Assembly: GCA_037045265.1 (NCBI GenBank)
Contig: JBAOHV010000015.1
Coordinates: 62,001 to 126,000 of the forward strand
Direction: 5' to 3'
DNA from: JBAOHV01 sp037045265
GTDB taxonomy: Bacteria > Actinomycetota > Acidimicrobiia > Acidimicrobiales > Microtrichaceae
DNA length: 64,000 bases
Shown: positions 9,662 to 18,671 of the stretch, piece after piece
Layout: every line of letters starts with the position of its first letter
Position numbering within the stretch: the stretch's first letter is position 1
Program-made: the position numbers and the translations under genes
Notes under the pieces: model-generated
What the model was told of the DNA's origin: nothing
The model's database searches: none
Seen by the model: only the letters and a program-made list of their open reading frames with translations

Positions 9662-9713
9662 CCGAGCAGGCGCGATGCAGCACCGATCACCGACGAGGAC
9701 CTCTCAGTTCTTC

Positions 9714-11540
9714 TCAGGAGCCCGTGGTTGTCCAGATGTCGAACAGGAGCGTCACGAAGTAGGCCACCGGCAACACGAAGAGCAGGGCGTCGAAGCGGTC
9801 GAGCACCCCGCCGTGGCCGGGCAGCACGGTACCCATGTCCTTGATGCCCAGATCGCGCTTGACGAACGACTCGCACAGGTCGCCCAGCGGTGCGACGATC
9901 GCACAGAGCAGAGCGAAGATGAACGCCTGCGAGAGCTGGTCGCCGATCGGTGATATCCCCACCAGACCGACGACCACGAACGTGACCACGAGCGATGTCA
10001 GGACCCCGCCGATCAGGCCTTCCTGGGTCTTGTTGGGACTCGCTGGGGAAAGCGGCGTATTGCCCATGTAGCGACCGACGAAGTAGGCGCCGACGTCATG
10101 GCTCACCGAGGCGATCACCGCGGCGATCAACACGCCGATCCCCGGGTTCGAGGTGATCTCCGGCGAGGAGTCCTCCAGCACCCGCCCGAGCCCCAGGAAC
10201 AAGGTGGCGAACGAACCCAGGAAGCCGATCCACATCACCCCCAGCAGCGTCAGGCCGAGGTTCTGCACGGACCGCTCGCCGGGAGCCACCCACAGGTACC
10301 AGAGGAGCCCGGCGATGACGGTCAACCCGAGCACGACCGGGTAGGCGGCGAGCCCGGTGCTCGACGCCGCGACCATGAGTCCGGCGACGCTGACCAGACC
10401 CAGCAGGACCGCTGGGTGGTTGCCCCGTTCACGCACCGCGGTGAAGTACTCGAACGCACCGAAGGTGACAACCACCACCGCCAACAGCGTCGTGGTCAGC
10501 GCGCCGAGCTTGAAGCACAACAGACCCAGGGCGACGAGTGCCACACCGACGCCTATCGCCACACCGAGCGGCCGGTCCGACCCTCCGCCTGAGTCCGCAG
10601 CGGGCTGCTCACGCTGACGCCGAGGGGCCCGCCGAGGCTCGCTGGATGCGGGTGTGCGCTCGCCCATGCCTTCCTCGTCGTGGAGGTCGTCGTGGAGATC
10701 GTCGTCACCGAATGGATCAGCATCGCCGTACGGATCGTCGGAGAAGAAGTCGTCGGCCACGCGGTCGCTGGCCAGCGCGCCGAGCCCGGGACCGTCGTCC
10801 ACCAGGTCGTCGAAGTCGGTGACGGCCGTACGCTCGCCCTCGTCGCGCCAACGCGGCTGGGTCCCATAGGTCGCCAGGGGCTCGGGCTCCGGAGCGTCCT
10901 CGCCCACCACGACCTTGGGCACCTGTCCGGTTGGCGGCTCGGTCCAGTGCGGCAACACGAACGAATCGTCGTCGCCCAGGAGGTCACCCCCCGCTACGTC
11001 GTGGTCGCCATGGTCGTCGCGGTCCTCGCCTGCATCCCAGCCCGAGGGCGAGAGCTCGTCACCCCAGCCCGACGAGAGGTCCGCCGAGCCGGTCGACCCG
11101 AACTCGTCCGCCGCCGGGTCAGGGCCCGCGTGAGCTTGCTCATCGACGCCGGGTTGCTCATCGACGCCGGGTTGCTCATCGACGCCGGGTTGCTCATCGA
11201 CGATACGCGCATGCCCCCAGCCGACCCGAGACTGCTCGGAGTAGAGCCCGGACACAGGCTGGTCCCAGGACTCGTCCTCGTCGTAGCCGACCTCGGGCGT
11301 GATCAGCTGCCCACCGTAGGGATCGACGGAGTCGTCCGCCTCGCCGTCGGTCGTGGAGATGGTGATCTTGGGAAGGTCCGAAGTCGGTTCGGGAACGTCC
11401 GGGCGGTCACCGAAGCGCTTCTCGCTACGACGCCGACGACGCACAACATCGGGGCGACCCGCCGCCTCGGCTGCCTCCTGTGCGCCGATGATCCGAACGC
11501 CCTCGGTCCGGCGATCGGTCGGCTCGTCGTCGTTCGTCAA
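9714..11540 (-). CDS. cdsA: Phosphatidate cytidylyltransferase with a long acidic N-terminal extension
   Basis: CdsA makes CDP-diacylglycerol for phospholipid synthesis. The membrane domain occupies roughly residues 325-608 and has several hydrophobic helices and the family signature (SHDVGAYFVGRYMGN, SPNKTQEGLIGG, then KDMGTVLPGHGGVLDRFD). The first 320 or so residues are hydrophilic, rich in Asp, Glu, Gly and Pro, and include a short tandem repeat; typical CdsA proteins are about 270-300 residues. TTG 11540 is chosen because GAGGAG sits eight to nine bases upstream. It lies downstream of frr. The frame is intact. Confidence 0.92.
   Translation of the reverse strand: MTNDDEPTDRRTEGVRIIGAQEAAEAAGRPDVVRRRRRSEKRFGDRPDVPEPTSDLPKITISTTDGEADDSVDPYGGQLITPEVGYDEDESWDQPVSGLYSEQSRVGWGHARIVDEQPGVDEQPGVDEQPGVDEQAHAGPDPAADEFGSTGSADLSSGWGDELSPSGWDAGEDRDDHGDHDVAGGDLLGDDDSFVLPHWTEPPTGQVPKVVVGEDAPEPEPLATYGTQPRWRDEGERTAVTDFDDLVDDGPGLGALASDRVADDFFSDDPYGDADPFGDDDLHDDLHDEEGMGERTPASSEPRRAPRRQREQPAADSGGGSDRPLGVAIGVGVALVALGLLCFKLGALTTTLLAVVVVTFGAFEYFTAVRERGNHPAVLLGLVSVAGLMVAASSTGLAAYPVVLGLTVIAGLLWYLWVAPGERSVQNLGLTLLGVMWIGFLGSFATLFLGLGRVLEDSSPEITSNPGIGVLIAAVIASVSHDVGAYFVGRYMGNTPLSPASPNKTQEGLIGGVLTSLVVTFVVVGLVGISPIGDQLSQAFIFALLCAIVAPLGDLCESFVKRDLGIKDMGTVLPGHGGVLDRFDALLFVLPVAYFVTLLFDIWTTTGS
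11136..11202. repeat. 18-bp tandem repeat inside cdsA
   Basis: Three full copies of an 18-base unit (CATCGACGCCGGGTTGCT on the plus strand) lie at 11141-11194, with partial copies at both ends. They encode a repeated DEQPGV hexapeptide in the acidic, presumably disordered N-terminus of CdsA. Confidence 0.88.
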
Positions 11541-11623
11541 TCTTTTCACTCCTCGAAGGTCGTTGCGGACCGACGCCCGGCGACGACAAGACCATGACCC
11601 CACGGCGTGAACCGTGACCGGAG

Positions 11624-12193
11624 TCATCCTTCCATCAGCTCGACGGTCTTCGCGTCGAGCGCCTCGTCGATCTCAGCCTCGTGGGACTTGGTGAGCCGAT
11701 CGAGCTCGGCCTCGGCCCGGTGCATCTCATCGGTTGAGATGTCACCGTCCTTCTCCAGCCCCTCGAGGTCCTTGCGGGCGTCGCGTCGGGCGCCGCGAAC
11801 AGCGGTTCGCCCATCCTCGGCCTTGGCCTTCACCAGCTTCACGAACTCCTTGCGACGTTCCTCGGTCAGGGGAGGGAACGCCAGCCGCACCGACACCCCG
11901 TCGTTCGAGGGGTTCAGGCCCAGGTTCGAGTCCTGGATGGCCCGCTCGACCGCCGACATGGAGCTCTTGTCGAACGGCGTGATCATCAGCATCCTCGCCT
12001 CTGGGACCGAGAAGCTCGCGAGCTGCTGCATCGGTACGGTGCTGCCGTAGTACTCCACCGGCAGCTTCTCGACCAACGCCGGTGTAGCCCGCCCGGTGCG
12101 CACTCCGGCGAACTCCCCCCTTGCGTGGAGAACCGCCTTCTGCATCCGCTCGACGGCCTCCTCCTGCACTGCTGCGATCAACTCGTCACTCAT
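11624..12193 (-). CDS. frr: Ribosome recycling factor
   Basis: RRF, with EF-G, splits post-termination ribosomes. The 189-residue length is normal. The family core is complete: GEFAGVRTGRATPALVEKL, then PEARMLMITPFDKSSM, LGLNPSNDG and LTEERRKEFVKLVK. GGGAGG lies eight bases before the ATG. It follows pyrH by 80 bases in the rpsB-tsf-pyrH-frr order and is intact. Confidence 0.96.
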   Translation of the reverse strand: MSDELIAAVQEEAVERMQKAVLHARGEFAGVRTGRATPALVEKLPVEYYGSTVPMQQLASFSVPEARMLMITPFDKSSMSAVERAIQDSNLGLNPSNDGVSVRLAFPPLTEERRKEFVKLVKAKAEDGRTAVRGARRDARKDLEGLEKDGDISTDEMHRAEAELDRLTKSHEAEIDEALDAKTVELMEG

Positions 12194-12273
12194 CGCCGTC
12201 AGCCTCCCACATCCTCCTGCGCGGCGCGCGGAACAGAGTCGACGCCGAGCGTGGGCGGAGTCACCGGTGATTG

Positions 12274-13023
12274 TCAGGAGACGACGGTACCGATGTGCTC
12301 ACCGGCGAGCAACGCAGCGAGGTTCTCACCCATGATGTCGAACACGCAGATTGGCAGGCGATTGTCCATGCACAGGGTGATGGCCGTGGAGTCCATCACC
12401 TTGAGCCCCCGGTTCAGCACGTCGATGTAGCTGACCTCGCCCAGCAGCTCGGCCGACGGATCGGTCCGAGGATCACCGGTGTAGACGCCGTCCGTGCCGT
12501 TCTTGCCCATGAGGATGACGTCCGCGTCGATCTCGACTGCCCGTAGCGCTGCGGTCGTATCGGTGGTGAAGAAGGGATTGCCGGTGCCGCCGGCGAAGAT
12601 GACCACACGGCCCTTGTCGAGGTGTCTGATGGCCCGCCGACGTATGTACGGCTCGGCGACCTGCGACATGTGGATCGCTGATTGGACCCTGGTCGGCTGG
12701 CCCAGGCGCTCCAGGGTCTCCTGCAGGCCGAGGCTGTTGATGACCGTGGCAAGCATTCCCATGTAGTCGGCCTGGGCACGGTCCATGCCGGCACCCTCAC
12801 CGGTCATCCCGCGCCAGATGTTGCCGCCGCCGACGACGACAGCCACGTCGACCGCGAACTCACGCTTTACCGCGACGATCTCCGATGCGAGGCGGGTGAC
12901 GACATCCCCGTCGATCCCGAAACCGGCTTCACCGGCGAACGCCTCGCCCGAGAGCTTCACCAGGACGCGTGACCACCGGGGGCGACGAGCGTCTCCCCCG
13001 GTGGCTCCACCAAGAACTGACAC
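12274..13023 (-). CDS. pyrH: UMP kinase
   Basis: PyrH phosphorylates UMP to UDP in pyrimidine nucleotide synthesis. The 249-residue amino-acid-kinase fold shows VLVKLSGEAF, VVVGGGNIWRG and the ATP region GNPFFTTDTTAALRA, then GKNGTDGVYTGDPR. The start is GTG at 13023, nine bases after the tsf stop, and gives an N-terminal extension of about 18 residues before the fold. The frame is intact. Confidence 0.95.
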   Translation of the reverse strand: MSVLGGATGGDARRPRWSRVLVKLSGEAFAGEAGFGIDGDVVTRLASEIVAVKREFAVDVAVVVGGGNIWRGMTGEGAGMDRAQADYMGMLATVINSLGLQETLERLGQPTRVQSAIHMSQVAEPYIRRRAIRHLDKGRVVIFAGGTGNPFFTTDTTAALRAVEIDADVILMGKNGTDGVYTGDPRTDPSAELLGEVSYIDVLNRGLKVMDSTAITLCMDNRLPICVFDIMGENLAALLAGEHIGTVVS

Positions 13024-13032
13024 AGCCGGCCC

Positions 13033-13826
13033 TCAGCTACCGATGACGGCCTGAGCGAAGCGGACGATCTTGGCGTCGCCCAAGCGCTGCTGGACGGTCT
13101 CCTTCTCGCCGAACACGCCCTGTTCGGGCAGGACCCGCTCTGCGTACCAGGAGTTGAGACGGCCCTCGACGATCTTGGGCACGGCCTGCTCGGGCTTGCC
13201 CTCCTTGCGGGTCAGCTCCTCGAACGAGTCACGGGCCTTGTCGACCAGCACGGGGTCGATCTCGTCGTGGGTCAGCGCCACCGGCTTGGCGAAGGCGATG
13301 TGCAGAGAGATCTCACGGGCGCTCTCCTCGTCGGCACCCTGCACCTCGAGGAGCACGCCGTTGACCCCACGCCCGTCCTGACGGTGCAGGTAGGTGTCGA
13401 GCACGTTGTCCGGCGCTGCCTCGAAGCGCAACGACGCTGCCGATCTCGATGTTCTCGCGTCTTCGCCACACGGAGGGTGTCGAGCGCGTCTGCGAGCTTC
13501 TCGAGCCCGGCCTCGCCGTCGGCGAGGACCGCGTCCGCCATCTTCTGGACCAGCTCGACGAAGTCCTCGGACTTGCCGGCGAAGTCGGTCTCGGACTTCA
13601 GCTGGACCATGGCGGCCACGTTGCCCTCACGGGCGATGGCGACCGTTCCCTGGTTGTTCTCACGGTCCTCGAGCGTCGCGACCTTGGACAGGCCCTTCTG
13701 ACGCAGGATCTGCGCAGCCTTGTCACGATCGCCGTCGGCCTCCACCAGGGCGTTCTTGGCGTCCTTCATGCCAGCGCCCGTCGCGTCACGCAGCGCCTTG
13801 ACGTCCTGTGCGGTGATGTCCGCCAT
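13033..13826 (-). CDS. tsf: Elongation factor Ts (frame broken near 13430 and 13458)
   Basis: EF-Ts recycles EF-Tu by nucleotide exchange. The N-terminal UBA-like domain (VKALRDATGAGMKDAKNAL) and the TDFAGKSEDFVELV core are clear. Two extra bases, about 28 bases apart, break the frame; the short stretch ENIEIGS reads between them, and the C-terminal half (RFEAAPDNVLDTYLH onward) follows in the third frame. Removing two bases gives 263 residues. The start overlaps the rpsB stop by one base (TGATG). Confidence 0.93.
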
Positions 13827-14725
13827 CAGTTGGTCTCCTCGGTCGCTGCGCCCTCCACCTGGACACCTGCTTCATCTGCCGGCGCAGGATCTGCGTCCTT
13901 GGTGGCGGCCAGGCGAGCGTCACGCGTGGCCTGGGCCGCAGCGGCCTCGACACGGGCCCGGTCCTGCTGGTTGCGGCGCTCGGCTTCTTCCTCGGCGCTG
14001 CGCTCACGAGGCGCTGCTGCCTCGGGGAACTTCTTGGACCGCATGAGGCGGCCTTCGAGTACGGCGTCGGAGATGACCCGTGTGAGCAGGTCGCCGGAGC
14101 GGATCGCGTCGTCGTTGCCGGGGATCACGTACTGGATGATGTCCGGATCGCAGTTGGTGTCGACGACCGCGACGACCGGGATGCCGAGCTTGTTCGCCTC
14201 GGTGACGGCGATGTCCTCCTTCTTGGTGTCCAGGATGAACACCGCGTCGGGGAGGCGGTCCAGGTTGCGGATGCCGTTCAGGTTGCGCTCCAGCTTGTCC
14301 AGCTCACGGCTGAGCAGCAGGGCCTCCTTCTTGGGCATCATCTCGAACTCACCGGAGTCCCGCATGCGCTGGTACTCCTTCATCTTCGCTACCCGCTTGG
14401 AGATGGTCTCGAAGTTGGTCAACATGCCGCCCAGCCAACGCTGGTTGATGTACGGCATGCCGCACTTCATCGTGTAGCCCTCGATCGAGTCCTGGGCCTG
14501 CTTCTTGGTACCGATGAACAGGACGGTCCCTCCGCCTGCGACCAGGTCGCGGACGAACGTGTAGGACTTCTCGATCCCCGACAGCGTCTGGTTCAGGTCG
14601 ATCAGGTAGATGCCGCCACGGTCACCGTGGATGAATCGCTTCATCTTCGGGTTCCAACGGCGGGTCTGGTGCCCGAAGTGGACGCCAGCCTCCAACAGCT
14701 GCTTCATGGTGACGACTGCGGTCAC
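13826..14725 (-). CDS. rpsB: 30S ribosomal protein S2
   Basis: S2 is needed for late assembly of the 30S head. The 299-residue protein has the full S2 fold: MKQLLEAGVHFGHQTRRWNPK, IDLNQTL, GGTVLFIGTKKQA, WLGGMLTNF and GIPVVAVVDTNCDP. An Ala/Glu-rich tail of about 60 residues follows. GTG 14725 is chosen because GAAGGAG lies six bases before it. It heads the rpsB-tsf-pyrH-frr genes and has a structured 5-prime leader. Confidence 0.96.
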   Translation of the reverse strand: MTAVVTMKQLLEAGVHFGHQTRRWNPKMKRFIHGDRGGIYLIDLNQTLSGIEKSYTFVRDLVAGGGTVLFIGTKKQAQDSIEGYTMKCGMPYINQRWLGGMLTNFETISKRVAKMKEYQRMRDSGEFEMMPKKEALLLSRELDKLERNLNGIRNLDRLPDAVFILDTKKEDIAVTEANKLGIPVVAVVDTNCDPDIIQYVIPGNDDAIRSGDLLTRVISDAVLEGRLMRSKKFPEAAAPRERSAEEEAERRNQQDRARVEAAAAQATRDARLAATKDADPAPADEAGVQVEGAATEETN

Positions 14726-14839
14726 GTTGTGCTCCTTCCCCTCGGTTCGACGAAACCCGGGAGACGAACGCCGTGTCGCCGCGACGACCGAGGGTGTCCC
14801 CGGGCGGATGATGTTCTGTGATGCGGGAACTGCTCCCAC

Positions 14840-14871
14840 TGCCCGTGCCCGGCAACAGCCGGACGCGGGCA
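14840..14871 (-). promoter_or_regulatory. Hairpin in the rpsB leader
   Basis: Arms TGCCCG/CGGGCA and CCGGC/GCCGG stack with a small internal loop and a four-base apical loop, about 115-146 bases upstream of the rpsB GTG. In position it resembles leader structures used for ribosomal-protein autoregulation; that role is inference. I see no confident promoter elements in the rest of 14726-14935. Confidence 0.4.
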
Positions 14872-14935
14872 TTGACCTGGACCCAGGCCGGAGGAGAACT
14901 CTAGTGCGCTGCTCCCGCACGCCGGAAACCGGGCC

Positions 14936-15466
14936 TCACCCACCGGACGCGCGCCAAGGCACGAGCCGTGCCCTACGACGCACGGCGAAGAGCAGCTCGG
15001 GGTCGAGGTAGACCCGTCCTCTCCGCACACCGAGGTGCAGTCGAACGCCCGACCGTCCCACGACGGTTCCGATCTCCACACGGTCACCCACCGCGACGGC
15101 GATGCTCGCCATTCCGACGAGGGAGGAACGCAGCCCGTCCGGGTGATCCACGCTGATCACGAGCCGTCCGCCGACCGCTCCGGCGAACACCACCCGACCG
15201 GATCCGATCGAACGAACCGCCTGACCGAGATCGGTGTCGTACTCGAGCCCCCTGTTCCCGGGGCCGTAGGGCCCCTCGGGTACCCGGAAGGGATCGATCA
15301 CCCGTGCCTGCACAGGAGCGCGGTACGTGGGCCGTGGAGCCGACACGCCCGGATCGTCCGCCGCATGGACCTCCGACGTGGACACCGCCCCGAGACAGAA
15401 CAACAGCAGGCCCAGCATCAGGGCTACCGACGCCCACCACACCGAACCATGTCGATGACCACTCAT
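14936..15466 (-). CDS. Secreted M23-like (LytM) domain protein lacking zinc ligands
   Basis: The 176-residue product has a signal-type N-terminal hydrophobic segment (about 12-33) and then an M23/LytM-like barrel (about 55-165). The family zinc motif HxxxD is replaced (NRGLEYDTD in place of HRGxD), and of the later HxH only LHLGV remains. It therefore looks like a catalytically dead LytM domain of the kind that activates cell-wall amidases or binds peptidoglycan. It lies between whiG and rpsB, where many actinobacteria carry an M23 gene. Its role is inferred only from the fold. Confidence 0.75.
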   Translation of the reverse strand: MSGHRHGSVWWASVALMLGLLLFCLGAVSTSEVHAADDPGVSAPRPTYRAPVQARVIDPFRVPEGPYGPGNRGLEYDTDLGQAVRSIGSGRVVFAGAVGGRLVISVDHPDGLRSSLVGMASIAVAVGDRVEIGTVVGRSGVRLHLGVRRGRVYLDPELLFAVRRRARLVPWRASGG

Positions 15467-15586
15467 CGTCGAACCTCCACCGACACGAGCGACAACAGCT
15501 GTCGCCAGTCGAACGGGGAAGTAGGGGGAAGCCGGTCGGAGCGGGGTCGGGAACCGAGGATGCGCAGCGGTTGCCGTGCCGTGGAA

Positions 15587-16382
15587 CTAGACCGGTTCCC
15601 GATCCATGCTCGCGAAGCGTGACCGAAGGTGCAGCACTGCCTTCGTGTGGATCTGACAGACGCGTGCGAACTCGGTCACACCGAGCACCCTGCCTATCTC
15701 CTGGAGCGTGAGGCTCTCGTAGTAGTAGAGCGTCAGGACGATCTTCTCGTGTTCGGGAAGCCCGTTGATCGCCTGACCTAGCAGTTGACGAGTCTCGGTG
15801 ATCTCGAACGCGCCCATCGGGCCGTGCGCCGAGTTGTCGGCGATCGTGTCTCCGAGGGTGATCGCCTCGCCGTGGTCCCCGCCCACCGTCAGGATCTCGT
15901 CGAGCGCGGCCAGACCCACCGTCGAGATCTGGGTCAGCGCGGCCTGGAGCTGTTCGGCGGTCCAACGCAGCTCGGCGCCGAGCTCGTCATCGGTCGGAGG
16001 CCGGTGGTGACGGGCTTCGAGCTTTGCGTATGCCTTCTCGATCTGACGGACCTTCGAACGCACAGACCGGGGAACCCAGTCGATGGACCGGAGCTCGTCC
16101 AGGATCGCTCCCTTGATCCGTGAGATCGCATAGGTCTCGAACTTGAACCCCCGGTCCGGCTCGAACTTGTCGATCGCGCTGATTCAGTCCGAACATGCCA
16201 TAGCTGACCAGGTCGGACTGCTCGACGTTCTGTGGCAGACCGACGGCGACACGCCCTGCGACGTACTTGACCAGCGGCGAGTAGTGAACGATCAGGACGT
16301 CACGCGACCGTGGCGACGCCGTCGACTTGTACTCGGACCACAGGTCCGCCAGCTCGTGTTCAGTTGGCTCGGTGGTTCTCAA
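15587..16382 (-). CDS. whiG: Sigma-70 family factor, FliA/WhiG type (frame broken near 16184)
   Basis: An alternative sigma factor of the sigma-28 group, used for flagellar or developmental genes. Region 2 (VKYVAGRVAVGLPQNVEQSDLVSYGMFGL) is followed by one extra base near 16184. The other frame continues IDKFEPDRGFKFETYAISRI and WVPRSVRSKVRQIEKA, then region 4 (LPEHEKIVLTLYYYESLTLQEIG and LGVTE). Removing one base gives 264 residues, normal for the family. The start is TTG at 16382 with no good alternative, so the N-terminus is less certain. It follows xerC in the comM-dprA-xerC-whiG unit. Confidence 0.88.
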
Positions 16383-16408
16383 ACTCGTTCCCCAGGCTCG
16401 TCTTCGCC

Positions 16409-17340
16409 CTACGCCCTCGGATGCGAGGACTCGTACACGTGGCGCAGTCTTTCTCGGCTGACATGTGTGTAGACCTGGGTCGTCGCCAGGTCGGAATGCC
16501 CCAACAGTTCTTGGACCACTCTCAGATCGGCACCACCGTCCAACATGTGAGTGGCGAATGTGTGACGGAGCGTGTGCGGGTGTGTCGGTACCGGTGAGCG
16601 CCGGTCGAGTATGCGGCGAACGTCACGGGCACCGAGACGCCGCCCGGCGGAGTTGTGGAAGAGCGCGTCCGTGTCATCGGCCGAGCGAGCGAGCTCCGCC
16701 CGGAATTCGCTTCGACCCGCCCGCAACCACTCGCCCAGGACCAGGGCACACGGCTCACCCATCGGCACCACGCGCTCCTTGGCGCCCTTGCCCCATACCG
16801 TCAGACGACGCCCGGCCAGATCGACCGAGCCCACGTCGAGGCGACAGAGCTCGGCGACTCGTAGCCCCGAGCCGTACAGGAGCTCGAGGACGGTGTTGTC
16901 TCGTGCAACTACCCCGGGGGCCTGTCCTGCTGTCCTGCTCTCGGGCTCATCGAGCAGCTGCGCCAGCTCGTCGGCTCGCAGCACGCGTGGGCAACCGGGA
17001 AGCACCCGCTGGCGCCGACAGTCCAGCTGTCGGGTCATCGACCACCAGGCCCTGTCGAACCGCCCAGCCGTAGTAGCGACGGACAGCGGCGAGCTTGCGG
17101 GAGATGGTCGACGATGCAAGTCCACGGGTACGGAGCTGTGCCAGGTACTGGCGCACCTCGGTCCGACCGATGGTTCCTGCGCCGAGTCCGCTCCGGTCGG
17201 CCCAACGTTGCAGGTCGATCAGATCGCGGCGGTAGACATCGAGCGTCGAATCCGCCAAGGGCACGGCCGCCAGGAAGCGGTCGATGTCCCAACGCGCTGC
17301 GAAGCATCCACCGTGTTCACGCCCCTCGCCGTCGGTCCAT
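16409..17340 (-). CDS. xerC: Tyrosine recombinase XerC/D-like (frame broken near 17325 and 16990)
   Basis: A site-specific recombinase likely to resolve chromosome dimers. The N-terminal SAM-like domain (WDIDRFLAAVPLADSTLDVYRRDL) and the catalytic domain with Arg (GSGLRVAELCRLD), Lys (KGAKERVVPM), HTLRHTFATHML and LLGHSDLATTQVYTHV are present. One extra base in a CCC run near 16990 and another near the 5-prime end explain the broken frame. ATG 17340 is proposed because it lies two bases after the dprA stop and restores the IDRFL region, giving about 309 residues. GTG 17264 is the first start in the uninterrupted frame. Confidence 0.88.
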
Positions 17341-17342
17341 GC

Positions 17343-18671
17343 TCACCACCCGCTAACAGCAACCGCTCTCCGTAGCGTAACCACCACTCTACGTAAGTGC
17401 CAGTCTGATCTTCGTCGGAAGTTGGATTCCGAGCCTACGCAGTCAGCGCCCTCTGGAAGGGGACCTGCCCCGCCCCGCCACGCGCGCTCCACCCAGCTGC
17501 CGTGTCGTGCAATCCAGCCAGCGCGTTCCAGTTCGACGAGCACCACGGCCAGCTCCATTACCCCCAGCCCGGCGGCCTCCGCGAGCGCATCGACGGTCAT
17601 CGGCCTCCAACCGAGCTCGTCGAGCGCCTGACGAGCTCGTCGGTCCCTCGGCCGAACCCGACGCTCGAGGTCCGATTGGTCGAGATCCATTCGCTGTTGT
17701 GGGAGCCCATCGTCCCCGTCACGCTTCACGGCGCGGACGTGGCCCAGCGCTGCCAGAACATCCTCGGTGCCGTTGCACACCAGAGCTCCGTCGGTGAGCA
17801 AGCCGTTGGTACCGACCGACACGGCACTGTCGACCGGGCCTGGGAGGGCCAACACGGTCCGGTCCCTGCGCAGCGCCTCACGGACGGTGTGCATCGATCC
17901 GCCGTTCGCTGCCGACTCGACGACGAGAAGTGCATTGCACGCCGCCGCGATCACCCGGTTCCGGACAGGGAATCGCCACGGCGCCCCGCGCACCCCCGGG
18001 GGAACCTCGCTCAGCAGGACGCCGTGCTCTGCGACGTCGGCGGCGAGAGCAGCGTTCTGACGTGGACACGGCGAATCGAGCCCGGCGCCGACGATAGCGA
18101 CCGGGGCACCCCAGCTCGCTACGTCTCCACCCTTGGCTGCTCCGACCGCTCCCCGGTGGGCGGCGGCATCGACGCCGAGGGCCAAGCCGGAGACCACCGA
18201 CACACCTGCTTCTGTGAGCTCGCCGGCGATCGTCGACGCGTGACGACGTCCGTAGCCGGTCGCGTGGCGGGTGCCGACGATCCCGACTCGCATGGTGGAC
18301 ACCCGGTCGGGATCTCCCCTGTGGAACAGGACGACGGGCGGGTCGATGTCATCGACCAGCCATGGCGGGTAGGCGGGCGAGCCGATTGTCGCCACGCCGA
18401 CACCCGCCTGACAGCACCGCTGCCACCACTGCGCCGGTGTGACCTGCCCAGATGCCTTGCGCCAGTTCTCCAGAAGCGCCCTGTCCACAGCGACCGAGGC
18501 ACGCCGTTCTGCCGGAAGCGCCCCGGCACGCAGCTTCTCCCAGACGACCGACGGCGCTCCGAACCCGAGCAACCAGCGCAACCGCGAGGGACCGACACCC
18601 TCGAGTGCAGACATCGCCACCACGAAGGCCTCGTGGGGGAGCTCGACAGAGCAGGGATCCGCTGTGCTCAC
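17343..18671 (-). CDS. dprA: DNA-processing protein DprA (Smf)
   Basis: DprA protects incoming single-stranded DNA and loads RecA during natural transformation. The Rossmann-like DprA domain is clear (GIVGTRHATGYGRR, VVSGLALGVDAAAH, RFPVRNRVIAAACNALLVVESA, GTNGLLTDGA), with a winged-helix DprA C-terminal domain (PMTVDALAEAAGLGVMEL). The tail after GSWVERAW is about 45 residues longer than usual. The GTG start overlaps the comM stop (GTGA), and the stop lies two bases before the proposed xerC ATG, so the operon is tight. The frame is intact. Confidence 0.93.
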   Translation of the reverse strand: MSTADPCSVELPHEAFVVAMSALEGVGPSRLRWLLGFGAPSVVWEKLRAGALPAERRASVAVDRALLENWRKASGQVTPAQWWQRCCQAGVGVATIGSPAYPPWLVDDIDPPVVLFHRGDPDRVSTMRVGIVGTRHATGYGRRHASTIAGELTEAGVSVVSGLALGVDAAAHRGAVGAAKGGDVASWGAPVAIVGAGLDSPCPRQNAALAADVAEHGVLLSEVPPGVRGAPWRFPVRNRVIAAACNALLVVESAANGGSMHTVREALRRDRTVLALPGPVDSAVSVGTNGLLTDGALVCNGTEDVLAALGHVRAVKRDGDDGLPQQRMDLDQSDLERRVRPRDRRARQALDELGWRPMTVDALAEAAGLGVMELAVVLVELERAGWIARHGSWVERAWRGGAGPLPEGADCVGSESNFRRRSDWHLRRVVVTLRRAVAVSGW

